Shown: piece after piece, positions 43,420 to 52,697 of the stretch
How positions within the stretch are numbered: the stretch's first letter is position 1
Layout: each line of letters starts with the position of its first letter
From: Spirosoma taeanense
GTDB taxonomy: Bacteria > Bacteroidota > Bacteroidia > Cytophagales > Spirosomataceae
DNA: 64,000 nucleotides
Reading direction: 5' to 3'
Assembly (NCBI RefSeq): GCF_013127955.1
Contig: NZ_CP053435.1
Location: 4,526,001 to 4,590,000, forward strand
Made by a program: the position numbers and the translations under genes
The notes under the pieces: model-generated
Databases searched by the model: none
Told to the model about the DNA's origin: nothing
Seen by the model: only the letters and a program-made list of their open reading frames with translations

Positions 43420-44178
43420 ATGAAAAAAGTTCTCATTGCCTTTTTTGCCTTAATTTCTGTTCACAGTTTTAGTCAATCGCCGGTATCGGCCCGTCTGAGC
43501 AGCGGTTTCGATCTAGGAATGGCCTACTCCAACGATCATTATAACCCCTCTATTGCCTATTATCAGCTGCTGAATGTAGGCGAACGTAAATTGTTCTCGC
43601 TGGGCTGGACCATGCGACTGGGGGCTTTTTACGGCGATAATCTGAACTTTTACACGGCCCCTGCCCGATTGACGCGTGGTAAAACGGGCTTTGCCGCCTT
43701 ATCCAGTCCACTACTTGTCCAGAATATTGATACCGTTCGCTACGATTACGTAACGATGACCTCGCTAAACGTAGGACTGCGGGCGCAGATCAATTTAGGG
43801 CGGGTGGAGTTTGGGGCAAGCGCCGATCTACTGGGCCTTACACTTGGCAAGTGGCGTACGGGCCGCTACCGTTCCTCAACGGGCGCCATCCGAATTGATT
43901 CGCTCACTACCCGGCCGTTTGAGGGAAGCAACGTTTTTCAGCGGTCGCACCCCAGCCGGGTAAACGTGCGGCTACTGGGCGATAACGACCTCGGCACGCT
44001 TTCGACGGAAGTGTATGCCCGCTTTCATTTAACGCAGCGCTTTGCCCTCAAGGCTGGTTATCAATGGCTCACCACCGAAACAACCATGGCCAGGCGGGAT
44101 GTTATAGCCGACAATAACCGGTTCCGCCACCGGGCTGGATTGTATTACCTGGCGCTGACGCTACCGATATTCTATTAG
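43420..44178 (+). CDS. Exported hypothetical protein, outer-membrane barrel-like
   Basis: A 252-residue protein from the ATG at 43420, with signal peptide MKKVLIAFFALISVHSFSQ. The mature part is a run of amphipathic strands (LSSGFDLGMAYSNDHY, LFSLGWTMRLGAFYGDNL, YDYVTMTSLNVGLRAQINL, FALKAGYQWLTTETTM) ending in YYLALTLPIFY, a terminal aromatic typical of outer membrane barrels. Function unknown. TAATTTTG at 43407-43414 resembles a -7 element and ends only 5 bases before the ATG, so a leaderless or near-leaderless transcript is possible. It converges on the alpha-E gene. Confidence 0.75.
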   Translation: MKKVLIAFFALISVHSFSQSPVSARLSSGFDLGMAYSNDHYNPSIAYYQLLNVGERKLFSLGWTMRLGAFYGDNLNFYTAPARLTRGKTGFAALSSPLLVQNIDTVRYDYVTMTSLNVGLRAQINLGRVEFGASADLLGLTLGKWRTGRYRSSTGAIRIDSLTTRPFEGSNVFQRSHPSRVNVRLLGDNDLGTLSTEVYARFHLTQRFALKAGYQWLTTETTMARRDVIADNNRFRHRAGLYYLALTLPIFY

Positions 44179-44196
44179 CTCCGTACCCATCGACGG

Positions 44197-45159
44197 TTAC
44201 GCTTCAACCGGCTTCAGATCGAAATACGTTTCAAAGATTACCGTGCCGACTTCGTTGGAGCGCGTCTGAAAATTGTCGAGGTACTGGTGTAATCCTGCCT
44301 TGAAAATGTCGCTGGTTTCGGTAAACTCAATATCACTGCGCAGTTTGCTGAGCGTGCGTTCAGCCGCATTGCCAAAGCCGTGCGCGATATTATTGCCCGA
44401 AATTTCGTACAGCGATAGTTCGGCCTGGCGAATACAGTGCGCCATCGCCCGGGGAAACATCTTATCCAGGATCAGAAATTCGACAATGCTCGACGGCGTC
44501 AGTGAACGGTACTGCTGGCGGTGCATGTTGTAGGCACTGACGGATTTCAGCACCGCCGACCAGATCATCAGATCAATGGTTGAACCCACCGAATCGACTT
44601 CCGGCAGCAGCGTAAAATATTTTACGTCCAGAAAGCGCGAGGTTTTATCGGCCCGCTCCAGGAACCGGCCCAGCCGCCCGAAATGCCAGGCATCGTTGCG
44701 GGTGATGGTCGCGTCGATAATTCCATAGAACAACTGGATGCCGTTGCGCACATCCGTAAAAAAACTCTGCGTCTGGCTCTGCCCCCACGGCTGCTTCGGC
44801 GCCATATCGCGCACCATCAGATAAAACTGGTTGAGGTGTTCCCACATTTCTTTCGAAATGGCTTCACGAATCGTTCGGGCGTTTTCGCGGGCGTTGTTCA
44901 GGCAGGCCACAATGGAGTTCGGATTGCGCTTGTCGAAGGTCATGAACTGAATGACATTCTCGCGCGTCGGCTCATTGTAATACTGGTAGAACAAATAATT
45001 ATCAGCGGTGGCAATGAGCAGCGGCTCCCACTGCTGGTCTACGTTGGGCGGCAGATCGAGGGCCAGGTTAAAATTCACGCTCATAAACCGGGCATAATTT
45101 TCGGCCCGCTCAATGTAACGGTGCATCCAGTAAACAGAATTGGCAACGCGGCTCAGCAT
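44197..45159 (-). CDS. Alpha-E domain protein
   Basis: A 320-residue all-helical protein of the alpha-E (DUF403) family, recognised by MLSRVANSVYWMHRYIERAE at the start and RNDAWHFGRLGRFLERADKT mid-protein. The start at 45159 is the one that gives this canonical N-terminus. Alpha-E proteins usually sit beside a circularly permuted ATP-grasp protein and a transglutaminase-like protein, a set proposed to form or modify peptides; neither is here, so this copy is an orphan in the window. Function is unproven for the family. Confidence 0.9.
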   Translation of the reverse strand: MLSRVANSVYWMHRYIERAENYARFMSVNFNLALDLPPNVDQQWEPLLIATADNYLFYQYYNEPTRENVIQFMTFDKRNPNSIVACLNNARENARTIREAISKEMWEHLNQFYLMVRDMAPKQPWGQSQTQSFFTDVRNGIQLFYGIIDATITRNDAWHFGRLGRFLERADKTSRFLDVKYFTLLPEVDSVGSTIDLMIWSAVLKSVSAYNMHRQQYRSLTPSSIVEFLILDKMFPRAMAHCIRQAELSLYEISGNNIAHGFGNAAERTLSKLRSDIEFTETSDIFKAGLHQYLDNFQTRSNEVGTVIFETYFDLKPVEA

Positions 45160-45311
45160 AGCAGAAAATCGTAAGTTTAACCCGTGGGTGACTAACAAAA
45201 ATAGGACTTACCACCTGTTTTACAAGTCATCAGGTAGCTTGGTAACTTTTTTCGATGATTATCCCCAAAAAATCGGCTAATTTTCGGCTTTCTTCCTATT
45301 TATTTCTTCCC

Positions 45312-46073
45312 ATGACCAAATTGTATTCATTCCTGATCGTCGGTCTGCTACTGACTGTGGCAACATTTGCCAAGCCTGCTCCGGGCAAACCCAGTTCTAG
45401 ATTTTATGAAGTTCGGATTTATCACCCAACGCCGGGTAAGTACGCTGAGATTGTCGATCGGTTTCGGCAGTACACCCTGAAGATTTTTGAAAAGCACGGT
45501 ATGGAGAATATCGGCTACTGGACCCCGACCGATACGACCAACAAAGAATTGATTTATATCCTGGCGTATCCAAGCCGCGAGGCCCGCGACGCATCCTGGA
45601 AAGCGTTCGGGAGCGATCCTGAGTGGAAAGCTGTAGTGGCTAAAACCGAAGCGAATGGCAAACTGGTTGCCAGCGTTGACCAGATTTTCATGACCGAAGC
45701 CGACATTTCGCCTAAAATCAAACTGAAGCAGGCATCGCCGGCGCGGACGTTCGAACTGCGGACCTACACGGCTACGCCCGGCAACTTGGAAAACCTGCTG
45801 ACCCGTTTCCGCGATCATACCCTTAAGCTCTTCAATAAGCACGGCATGGAAAACATCGGCTATTGGGTTACCCAGGAAAAAGACGGTTCCCAGCCTCGTC
45901 TGGTTTATATTCTGGCGCACCCCAGCGAAGCCGAAGGCAAGCAGCACTTCGACGAATTCCGTAAAGATCCAGTCTGGGTGAAGGCTAAAGCCGAATCGGA
46001 AAAGAACGGCCCGCTAACTACCAAAGTTGAGTCGGTGTACATGCAACCGACGGACTATTCGCCAATGAAATAA
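45312..46073 (+). CDS. Exported NIPSNAP-family protein with two domains
   Basis: A 253-residue protein from the ATG at 45312, with signal peptide (MTKLYSFLIVGLLLTVATFA). Two NIPSNAP domains follow as a tandem duplication: FYEVRIYHPTPGKYAEIVDR with KHGMENIGYW at about 30-130, and FELRTYTATPGNLENLLTRF with KHGMENIGYW at about 145-250. The identical HGMENIGYW in both halves marks the repeat. NIPSNAP proteins are dimeric ferredoxin-like folds with no settled function; Bacteroidota often export them. A hairpin follows. Confidence 0.9.
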   Translation: MTKLYSFLIVGLLLTVATFAKPAPGKPSSRFYEVRIYHPTPGKYAEIVDRFRQYTLKIFEKHGMENIGYWTPTDTTNKELIYILAYPSREARDASWKAFGSDPEWKAVVAKTEANGKLVASVDQIFMTEADISPKIKLKQASPARTFELRTYTATPGNLENLLTRFRDHTLKLFNKHGMENIGYWVTQEKDGSQPRLVYILAHPSEAEGKQHFDEFRKDPVWVKAKAESEKNGPLTTKVESVYMQPTDYSPMK

Positions 46074-46085
46074 ACGGAGTACGTA

Positions 46086-46157
46086 AAGCAGCCGGCCGGT
46101 GGTTTGTGATTGATGCGTCAAGGTCATCAACAAACTGCCAGCCTGCTGCTTTTGCTT
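46086..46157 (+). terminator. Imperfect hairpin after the NIPSNAP gene
   Basis: AAAGCAGCCGGCCGGTGGTT at about 46086 pairs with the complementary stretch ending GCCTGCTGCTTT at about 46157, with several mismatches, and a TTTTGC run follows. Confidence 0.5.
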
Positions 46158-46237
46158 ATCGGAGGTTTGTCAATGCAGTAGATTGATTTTCCTAACAAAG
46201 CCTATAACATAGAGTTTCGTTGCAAAAAAGCAACTCT

Positions 46238-47638
46238 ATGAAGTCTATAAATCAGCTTTGGCAGCTGTTTGACACCGATCCGGCATCCACGTCAACCGAC
46301 CTAACCCGTAAAGATTTTCTAACCATTGCCGGGCGTGGCCTCGCTGCCGGTGCTGTCGGCAGCGCCCTTATGGCCTGCGAGAAAAAACCCGAAGCTTCTA
46401 CGTCGGCCCCGACAGTCACTAATACGCCCGGCGGCCCCGTTCCCAACCTGCCGGCTCAGTCCCCTCCAGCCACGGTACCGGACGACGTGCAGAAACCCAT
46501 TGAGCTGGAGCAGATCGAAGCGAAGACCGAGCAGCAGGAACCGCCAACACCAACACCATTGCCCCCCGACCAGCGCGTGGGTTACGCCCTTGTGGGTTTG
46601 GGCCACCTGACGCTCGATCAGCTTCTTCCGGCCTTTGCCGAGTGTAAAAAATCGAAAGTAGTGGCGCTGGTAAGCGGCAGTCCGGAAAAGTTGCAGAAGG
46701 TGTCGGCCCAGTATGGCATCAAAAAAGAAAACTGCTACAAATACGCCGATTACGACAAGCTCCGCGACAATAAAGACGTACAGGCTATATACATCGTATT
46801 GCCCAATGGATTGCATGCCGAATACACGATTAGGGGGGCGCAGGCCGGAAAACATATTCTCTGCGAGAAGCCCATGGCCAATACCGCGGCTGAATGTCAG
46901 GCTATGATTGACGCCTGCAACAAGGCGGGTAAGAAATTAATGATCGCCTATCGGATCCAATACGAACCCCATCACCGGATGGTGCGGGAAATGGTACAGA
47001 AACAGCAGTTCGGCAAGGTGAAGTCAATCATGGCCAACAACGGTCAGAACTCCGACAACCCTGACCACTGGCGGTTTAAAAAAGCCCTTGCCGGGGGCGG
47101 CTCATTGCCCGACGTTGGTATATACTGTCTGAATACAATCCGGTATCTGCTGGGTGAGGAACCCACCGAAGTGTCGGCCTTTGTGCACAATACGCCTGGC
47201 GATCCCCGCTTTACGGAAGTTGAGGAGCAGGTCAACTGGCTGATGAAATTTCCGAGCGGTGTACAGGCCAGTTGCGCAACGAGTTACGGTCACCACGATG
47301 ATAAGAACTATAAGGTGCTGGCGGATAGGGGCTGGATTAAAATGGACCCCGCCTTTCCGTATACCGGATTGCAGTTAGAAACAAGCCAGGCGCAGGGGAA
47401 AGAAAATCAGGTTACTCAGCACAAAATCGGAGATAAGAACCAGTTCGCGACCGAAATTGATCACTTCTCGGAGTGTATCGTGGAGAATAAAAGGCCCTTT
47501 ACGCCGGGTGAGGAAGGGTTGCAGGACCATAAAATTATGGACGCCATTTACCAGTCGGCGCGGGAAGGACGCCCCGTTAAGCTGGCAGCCGTTTCCAAGA
47601 AAGATGCCTTCCGTGGCCCCGAACCGAAAATGGAATAA
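46238..47638 (+). CDS. Gfo/Idh/MocA-family oxidoreductase with Tat-type signal
   Basis: A 466-residue oxidoreductase from the ATG at 46238. Residues 20-55 form a Tat-like lipoprotein signal: RKDFLTIAGRGLAAGAVGSA then LMAC as lipobox; the usual second Arg is replaced by Lys. A Pro-rich linker at about 55-105 (PPATVPDDVQKP, PPTPTPLPPDQR) reaches the Rossmann domain VGYALVGLGHLTLDQLLPAF, and ILCEKPMANTAAECQAM has the EKP motif. The C-terminal domain GGGSLPDVGIYCLNTIRYLL resembles glucose-fructose oxidoreductase. It should act on sugars in the periplasm with a tightly bound NAD(P). Substrate is unknown. Confidence 0.9.
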   Translation: MKSINQLWQLFDTDPASTSTDLTRKDFLTIAGRGLAAGAVGSALMACEKKPEASTSAPTVTNTPGGPVPNLPAQSPPATVPDDVQKPIELEQIEAKTEQQEPPTPTPLPPDQRVGYALVGLGHLTLDQLLPAFAECKKSKVVALVSGSPEKLQKVSAQYGIKKENCYKYADYDKLRDNKDVQAIYIVLPNGLHAEYTIRGAQAGKHILCEKPMANTAAECQAMIDACNKAGKKLMIAYRIQYEPHHRMVREMVQKQQFGKVKSIMANNGQNSDNPDHWRFKKALAGGGSLPDVGIYCLNTIRYLLGEEPTEVSAFVHNTPGDPRFTEVEEQVNWLMKFPSGVQASCATSYGHHDDKNYKVLADRGWIKMDPAFPYTGLQLETSQAQGKENQVTQHKIGDKNQFATEIDHFSECIVENKRPFTPGEEGLQDHKIMDAIYQSAREGRPVKLAAVSKKDAFRGPEPKME

Positions 47639-47640
47639 CG

Positions 47641-47687
47641 GTAATGGTTGTTCAGAGTATGGTTTGACCGCTGAACAAACCATTACG
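47641..47687. terminator. Hairpin between convergent genes
   Basis: GTAATGGTTGTTCAG at 47641-47655 pairs with CTGAACAAACCATTAC at 47671-47686 with one bulge; it lies between the oxidoreductase stop and the stop of the convergent gene at 47694. Confidence 0.6.
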
Positions 47688-47693
47688 TAGAGT

Positions 47694-48302
47694 TTACCGG
47701 CTGGCCGTTGTGGAAACGGGCGGATTAATCATGATGTGTGCCCGGTGCGTGCCGGGATCCATGATCCAGGGCATGCCGGGTGCTTCGGGCTTCAGCGGCA
47801 GGCCGGTACTTTCGGCCGTTGCGTAGGGAATATAAACGACATAGCGCAGGTAGCCGTCTTTTACCTCGCCGGTGGTGGGGTTGTAATTTTCGTCTTTGGC
47901 CGAGTAGGAAAACAGCGTTGACGGATGGCTCGGCATCGTCAGCTTCTTATCCTTAACTTCCTGCTCCCGAATTTTCAGGATCTCGTCGGCTTTCTTGCCC
48001 TCCTGTTTCAGAAGTCGGCCCCGTTCCATAAACGGCTCCAGATCCCGGTGGTAGCACGACACGCTCAGCCCCTTCTGCCGCGGGTCGTCGGCCAGACAGA
48101 CCAGTTCATTCGTCCCTTTACGTAAGAGCACAAACTCATTCTTCGTCGAATAGCCATAGATCGTAGCGCCATCGCGCTTGTCGGCCGGGGCTGCCAGCAC
48201 GGCCGTTTTGATCTGCACATCGGGCGATGGTACCGCAGCAGTCTGGGCAAAAGCGCCGGCTGCCAATCCAAGGAGTGTAGCGACGATAAAGACGGTTTTC
48301 AT
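47694..48302 (-). CDS. Exported hypothetical protein, 202 residues
   Basis: A signal peptide (MKTVFIVATLLGLAAGAFAQ) precedes a mature protein with two Cys (ELVCLADDPRQKGLSVSCYH) that may form a disulphide. A charged helical stretch (GRLLKQEGKKADEILKIREQ) links to a C-terminal part with YNPTTGEVKDGYLRYVVYIP and PWIMDPGTHRAHIMINPP. The His-rich end (TH-x-AH) could bind a metal. I do not recognise the family. It lies 69 bases upstream of nothing cotranscribed: the ABC exporter behind it is on the same strand but reads from its own start further upstream. Confidence 0.75.
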   Translation of the reverse strand: MKTVFIVATLLGLAAGAFAQTAAVPSPDVQIKTAVLAAPADKRDGATIYGYSTKNEFVLLRKGTNELVCLADDPRQKGLSVSCYHRDLEPFMERGRLLKQEGKKADEILKIREQEVKDKKLTMPSHPSTLFSYSAKDENYNPTTGEVKDGYLRYVVYIPYATAESTGLPLKPEAPGMPWIMDPGTHRAHIMINPPVSTTASR

Positions 48303-48371
48303 GGTCGGTATCAGTTTATATAGTAAGGCATTCGACCCCGGCTACTACTCAACTCCGAACCCGAACAAATC

Positions 48372-50222
48372 TTACTGATACCCCCGCGCCTGCAGGCCAA
48401 ACAGCTCGGCATAACGGCCGTCTTTCTCCAGCAGCTCGTAGTGCGAACCAATTTCGAGCAGCGTTCCATTTTCCAGCACCAGAATCCGGTCGGCCATGCG
48501 AACGGTACTGAACCGGTGCGAGATAATCACCGACGATTTACCTTCGGTCAGTTTGGCAAATCGCTGAAAAACTTCATACTCGGCGCGGGCGTCTAGCGCA
48601 GCCGTGGGTTCATCGAGAATGATCAATTGCGCATCGCGCATGTAAGCACGCCCCAGCGCCACTTTCTGCCACTCTCCGCCCGACAGCTCGACGCCTTTAC
48701 CAAACGAACGGCCCAGTTGCTGGTCGTAGCCCCCGGCCAGTTTGGCAATGACCGTATCGGCCAGCGAGCGCTGCGCCGACGTTTCGATGCGCGGCTGGTT
48801 GGTCCGTTCGTCAATGTCCCCAACAGCAATGTTGATACCGGCCGACATCTTGAACCGGGTATAGTCCTGAAAAATTACGCCGATGTTACGTCGCAGCTCA
48901 ACCAGATCATACTCGCGCAGGTCGTAGCCATCGAGCAGAATCCGTCCTTCGGCGGGGTCGTAGAGCCGGGCCAGCAGTTTGACGAGGGTGGTTTTTCCCG
49001 CGCCATTTTCGCCCACAAGCGCCAGTTTTTCGCCCGCATGCAATGTAAACGACAGATTACGCAGCGCCCAGCGGTCGGAGTTGGTGTATTTAAACCCAAC
49101 GTTTTCAAATACAAACCCTTCCCGGATCGGGTTGGGAAACAGGCGCGTCGTTTTGGGCGAATGAATCAGCGGCTTAATGGCAAAATAATCGAACAGATCC
49201 TGCAGATAGATGGCCTCCTGCGTCAGGCTGCTGAACTGAAGCAGAATCCCTTCCAGCGAGCCGCGCACCTGCCGGAACGACCCGGCCAGGAATGTAAGGT
49301 CGCCGAGGCTAATCTGCCCGTTAACGGCCCGCATCACAATCCAGACGTAAGCCCCGTAGTAGCCCGCCGTCCCCAGGACCGTCAGCAGCACTCCCCAGCC
49401 GGCGCGACTAATCGCGAGCTGCTTATTTTTCTGAAAAAAGTCGTTCGACAGGGTCCGAAAGCGGTCGATCAGAAAACCCGACAAACCAAAAATCTTGACT
49501 TCTTTGGCGGTCTCGTCGCTTGCGCCTACGTAACGCAGGTAGTCGAGCTCGCGCCGTTCGGGTGTCCAGGAGCGGGAGAGCGAATAGCTGCGCTGGTTGA
49601 AATAATTGTCGCCAATGAACGAGGGGGTAACGGCCACCAGAATCAGCAGTAGCAGCCAGGGGTTATAAACAGCCAGACCAGCCGCCAGAAAGCCAACAGA
49701 GATCAGCTCCTGAACCTGCCCGAAAACGCCCGACAGCAGCACCGTCCGGCCCGTGGTCTGCCTCCGTGCGCGTTCCAGTTTATCATAGAACGTAGCATCT
49801 TCAAACTGCTCCAGGTCGAGCGTAGCCGCGTGTTCCATCAGCCGTATCGACGTCTGGTTGGCGAACAGATCGCCCAGGAGGCCATCCATGAGCGCAACCG
49901 CCCGGCCCAGTGCGGTCGACAGAATCGCCAGCCCGAACTCAGCGGCCACCAGCCACCAGAGATATTCCGTGTCGCTATTGCCCGGCTGCCCGGTAAGCGC
50001 AACGACCTGGTCAATGATGAGCTTCCCAATATATAACGTAGCGGCAGGAATGGCAGCCCGGACGAGCCGAAGCAACGCATTGCCGAGGAATAAAGCCGGT
50101 GAGGTTGCCCACACCAACCGGAAAAAAGCCGGCAAATTACTAAGGGCTGCGAAACGCTCGCGCCAGCTTAGTTCTGCCTTAGTATCAGTAGCGTTAGCTG
50201 ATGAAGTCAGAGGTTTGGCCAT
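48372..50222 (-). CDS. ABC exporter half-transporter (fused permease and ATPase)
   Basis: A 616-residue protein. The permease half (about 30-340) has six predicted helices, e.g. LFLGNALLRLVRAAIPAATL and NPWLLLLILVAVTPSFIG. The ATPase half carries Walker A (VGENGAGKTTLVKLLARL), Q-loop (NIGVIFQDYTRF), signature (GVELSGGEWQKVALGRAYM), Walker B with catalytic Glu (LIILDEPTAALDARA) and H-loop (SVIISHRFSTVRMA). It should work as a homodimer; the substrate (lipid, peptide or drug) is unknown. The signature LSGGEWQ is slightly unusual in having Glu-Trp before Gln. Confidence 0.93.
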   Translation of the reverse strand: MAKPLTSSANATDTKAELSWRERFAALSNLPAFFRLVWATSPALFLGNALLRLVRAAIPAATLYIGKLIIDQVVALTGQPGNSDTEYLWWLVAAEFGLAILSTALGRAVALMDGLLGDLFANQTSIRLMEHAATLDLEQFEDATFYDKLERARRQTTGRTVLLSGVFGQVQELISVGFLAAGLAVYNPWLLLLILVAVTPSFIGDNYFNQRSYSLSRSWTPERRELDYLRYVGASDETAKEVKIFGLSGFLIDRFRTLSNDFFQKNKQLAISRAGWGVLLTVLGTAGYYGAYVWIVMRAVNGQISLGDLTFLAGSFRQVRGSLEGILLQFSSLTQEAIYLQDLFDYFAIKPLIHSPKTTRLFPNPIREGFVFENVGFKYTNSDRWALRNLSFTLHAGEKLALVGENGAGKTTLVKLLARLYDPAEGRILLDGYDLREYDLVELRRNIGVIFQDYTRFKMSAGINIAVGDIDERTNQPRIETSAQRSLADTVIAKLAGGYDQQLGRSFGKGVELSGGEWQKVALGRAYMRDAQLIILDEPTAALDARAEYEVFQRFAKLTEGKSSVIISHRFSTVRMADRILVLENGTLLEIGSHYELLEKDGRYAELFGLQARGYQ

Positions 50223-50427
50223 ACATTAAAAAGACAAGCTGCATGGGCATTTAGTTCAGCCCTCGTTTTAGCGGCATCGGTTGTTTTTGGAGCCCTAGGT
50301 CAAGGCGTGTTTTAAACCAACCAGCCACCAAATCTGGACCGTTGAGTATGTATTAAAACAAATTAATTTCACAAACTGAGCGATACGGAGTTTATGGATA
50401 TAATTTCTCCTTACCACCAGTCCAGCA

Positions 50428-50937
50428 ATGAAGACAAATAAATTTTCCCGGTTCTTTGAGCGCTTTGCCTCCCGCTCCACGCAGGCTACTGGTTCATCAA
50501 CCGCTTTCCTGCTTGCCTTGCTAACAATTATTCTCTGGCTTATCACGGGCCCTATTTTCGGATTCTCCGATACCTGGCAGCTGATTATTAATACCGGCAC
50601 GACAATCATTACCTTTCTGATGGTATTCCTGATTCAGAAATCGCAGAACAAAGATTCACTCGCAATGCAGATCAAACTCAACGAACTCATCGCCGTGAAC
50701 CGAAAAGCCAGCAACCGGCTGCTTAATGTAGAAGACCTGACCGAAGCCGAGCTGCACGCCCTGCACGATTTCTTTGGCCGACTGGCCGAGCGGGCAAAAG
50801 CTGAAGCCAGCCTGTCGGAGTCGCACTCGGTTGAAGATGCCGAAGAAATTCACGAGGAGAAAGTTGAAGAGATGCACAAGCGCCGACAGTCGCGCGCGCA
50901 TGAGCGAACAAGCGAACCTAACGGAGCGTCGGCCTGA
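50428..50937 (+). CDS. Low-affinity iron permease family protein
   Basis: A 169-residue membrane protein. FERFASRSTQATGSSTAF at the N-terminus, two predicted helices (LLALLTIILWLITGPIFGF and LIINTGTTIITFLMVFLI), then QKSQNKDSLAMQIKLNELI are all typical of this family, named after yeast FET4-like transporters. It has only two helices, so transport would need oligomers; many bacterial members lack proof of iron transport. The C-terminal third is a charged helical tail (Glu/Ala/His-rich). Confidence 0.9.
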   Translation: MKTNKFSRFFERFASRSTQATGSSTAFLLALLTIILWLITGPIFGFSDTWQLIINTGTTIITFLMVFLIQKSQNKDSLAMQIKLNELIAVNRKASNRLLNVEDLTEAELHALHDFFGRLAERAKAEASLSESHSVEDAEEIHEEKVEEMHKRRQSRAHERTSEPNGASA

Positions 50938-50977
50938 ACAAGATGAGCAAGTGCCGATTACTGGCTACATTTAGGCC

Positions 50978-51430
50978 ATGAAACGCTTTCTCCTTGCCCT
51001 GTCACTTTTCCTGCTTCTGACGACTGTTCGGGCCGATGAGCCGGTTGGTATCCGGTTCTTCGCTGGCTCGTGGCAGGATGCTTTAGCCGAAGCCAGAAAT
51101 CAGAACAAGCCGCTGTACGTTGATTTTTATACCACCTGGTGCCCGCCCTGCCGCCGAATGGCGCGGGAAGCGTTTCCGAACCCGAAAATAGGCGAGAAAT
51201 TCAACGCGCACTTCATTAGCTATCAGGTAAACGCCGAAGCTGGCGAAGGCCCCGAAATAGCCCGGCAGTACGGCGTTGGCGGCTACCCCACTGCGCTGTT
51301 CATTACGCCCACCGGAGAATTGGTCCATCGGGCGGTGGGATATGGTGGCGTCAACGCCATGCTTCAGCAGGCCGATCAGGTGCTGGCCATGCCTCGAATG
51401 CGCCGGTCCTTGAGGCAGAACCGGTCTTAG
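50978..51430 (+). CDS. Exported thioredoxin-family protein
   Basis: A 150-residue protein with signal peptide (MKRFLLALSLFLLLTTVRA) and a thioredoxin fold. The active site is CPPC in DFYTTWCPPCRRMAREAF, and the cis-Pro is in GVGGYPTALFITPTGE. A CPPC motif is found in periplasmic thiol reductases and other exported thioredoxin-like proteins; the redox direction is not decided by this alone. It follows the iron permease gene by 40 bases and overlaps the convergent AAA ATPase gene by 4 bases at the stops. Confidence 0.88.
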   Translation: MKRFLLALSLFLLLTTVRADEPVGIRFFAGSWQDALAEARNQNKPLYVDFYTTWCPPCRRMAREAFPNPKIGEKFNAHFISYQVNAEAGEGPEIARQYGVGGYPTALFITPTGELVHRAVGYGGVNAMLQQADQVLAMPRMRRSLRQNRS

Positions 51431-52506
51431 AAGCCCATTTTCACCTCCTGCCGCTCGCCCGAAACGGTCTGCTCGTCCAGATTGAAGATATCGGCAAGCG
51501 TCATGGGTTCTTTGGTGCGAAAATCCATGCCTAAGTGCATGAGCAGTTCGTTGGCTTTGGCGGGTGTCAGTTTGCCAAAGGCGTAATCGACCATCAGGCG
51601 ACCTTTACGTAGCAGGGCTTTATCCAGCAGGTGTTTACTCGCGTTGAACGTAGCAATGACCTGAATATGCATGCAGTCGGCCAGCAGGCCGTCGGTCAGG
51701 TTCAGGATGTTGGATACGCTGTTGGTGTCGCCCCCGGCTTCGCGCGATTGCAGAATCCGCTCGGCGTCTTCGATAATGAGCACCGAATCTTTATTATCGA
51801 GCAGAAACGGAATAATCTCGGGCGAGGTCAGGTAATTGGTCATGTAAGGCGGCAGGATAAGCATATCCTTCCTGACCAGCGAGCTGAGGTATTTGATATA
51901 CGTCGTTTTCCCCGTGCCCGGCTCACCGTGCAGCAAGATCAGGCCCTTGCTCTTGGGCTGCGCCAGCAGGTTAACCAGCCGTTCGTGCACCGGTGGAAAA
52001 TCGTCATTATAGTGCAGATCGAGGTTAATATCGGGCGGCAGAATTTCAACCCGCTCCGTGTGGAGCCCGCCCAGCCCACTCTGAATCAGATAAATATGCG
52101 TCTGGTTGTCTTCGTGAACATATTTGTGTTCCTGAAGCCCTTCGAACAACCCTTTGGCCGACAGTTCGTCGCGGTAGAAACCGTAAAGCCGAAAAAACCG
52201 CTCACCGATAAACTCCGCCTTTAGCACGACGCCGTCCTCATGCTGATAAATACGCTCGATTACGTGCCAGCCTTCGTCGTTGACGCGGGCGGTATGGTTG
52301 ATGAGCTGGAACCCACGACTATCCAGCAATTCGCGCGCCGACGGTTTGAAATCGTCGTTGAAGTGCAGATAATTGGGGTAGCTGCCAAATGCCTGAACGA
52401 AATGCGGAGCCAGCGGAAATTCCCGGTCCAGGTCGCTGGGTATGTATAGATTCTGAATGGTTTGCTGGTTGGGCATACGACTGTCAGCCGTCAGATAGCG
52501 AAACAT
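51427..52506 (-). CDS. AAA-family ATPase
   Basis: A 359-residue protein with an N-terminal unknown region (about 1-185) and a C-terminal AAA domain: Walker A in LILLHGEPGTGKTTYIKYL, Walker B in KDSVLIIEDAERILQSR, sensor 1 in VIATFNASKHLLDKALLRKG with the arginine finger region. The arrangement recalls BCS1-type AAA proteins, but no membrane helix is seen. Target is unknown. The ATG at 52506 is preferred over an in-frame TTG 11 codons upstream because GAGGG lies at a fair distance before it; a third in-frame Met occurs 10 codons in. Confidence 0.85.
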   Translation of the reverse strand: MFRYLTADSRMPNQQTIQNLYIPSDLDREFPLAPHFVQAFGSYPNYLHFNDDFKPSARELLDSRGFQLINHTARVNDEGWHVIERIYQHEDGVVLKAEFIGERFFRLYGFYRDELSAKGLFEGLQEHKYVHEDNQTHIYLIQSGLGGLHTERVEILPPDINLDLHYNDDFPPVHERLVNLLAQPKSKGLILLHGEPGTGKTTYIKYLSSLVRKDMLILPPYMTNYLTSPEIIPFLLDNKDSVLIIEDAERILQSREAGGDTNSVSNILNLTDGLLADCMHIQVIATFNASKHLLDKALLRKGRLMVDYAFGKLTPAKANELLMHLGMDFRTKEPMTLADIFNLDEQTVSGERQEVKMGF

Positions 52507-52697
52507 GTCGGCCCTCGAAATCTCATCGTGGGGTTTCAAACGGGCGTTGGATTACGTTTCTTTGGGACTAAGTTATCCTAAAATTACGGAAAAGCCTAAA
52601 CCAGACCAGCCTTTCACGCCGGCATCCAACCAGGTGTTTTCTGAGTACTTCCCTGTTTGCTAACCTGGCTTTACGCATCAGGTTGAATTTGTCTCAA

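Noticed and set aside
48627-49652. 341-codon frame antisense to the ABC exporter
   Set aside because: It mirrors codon bias of the real gene, is rich in Arg/Gln/His as antisense frames are, and has no motif.
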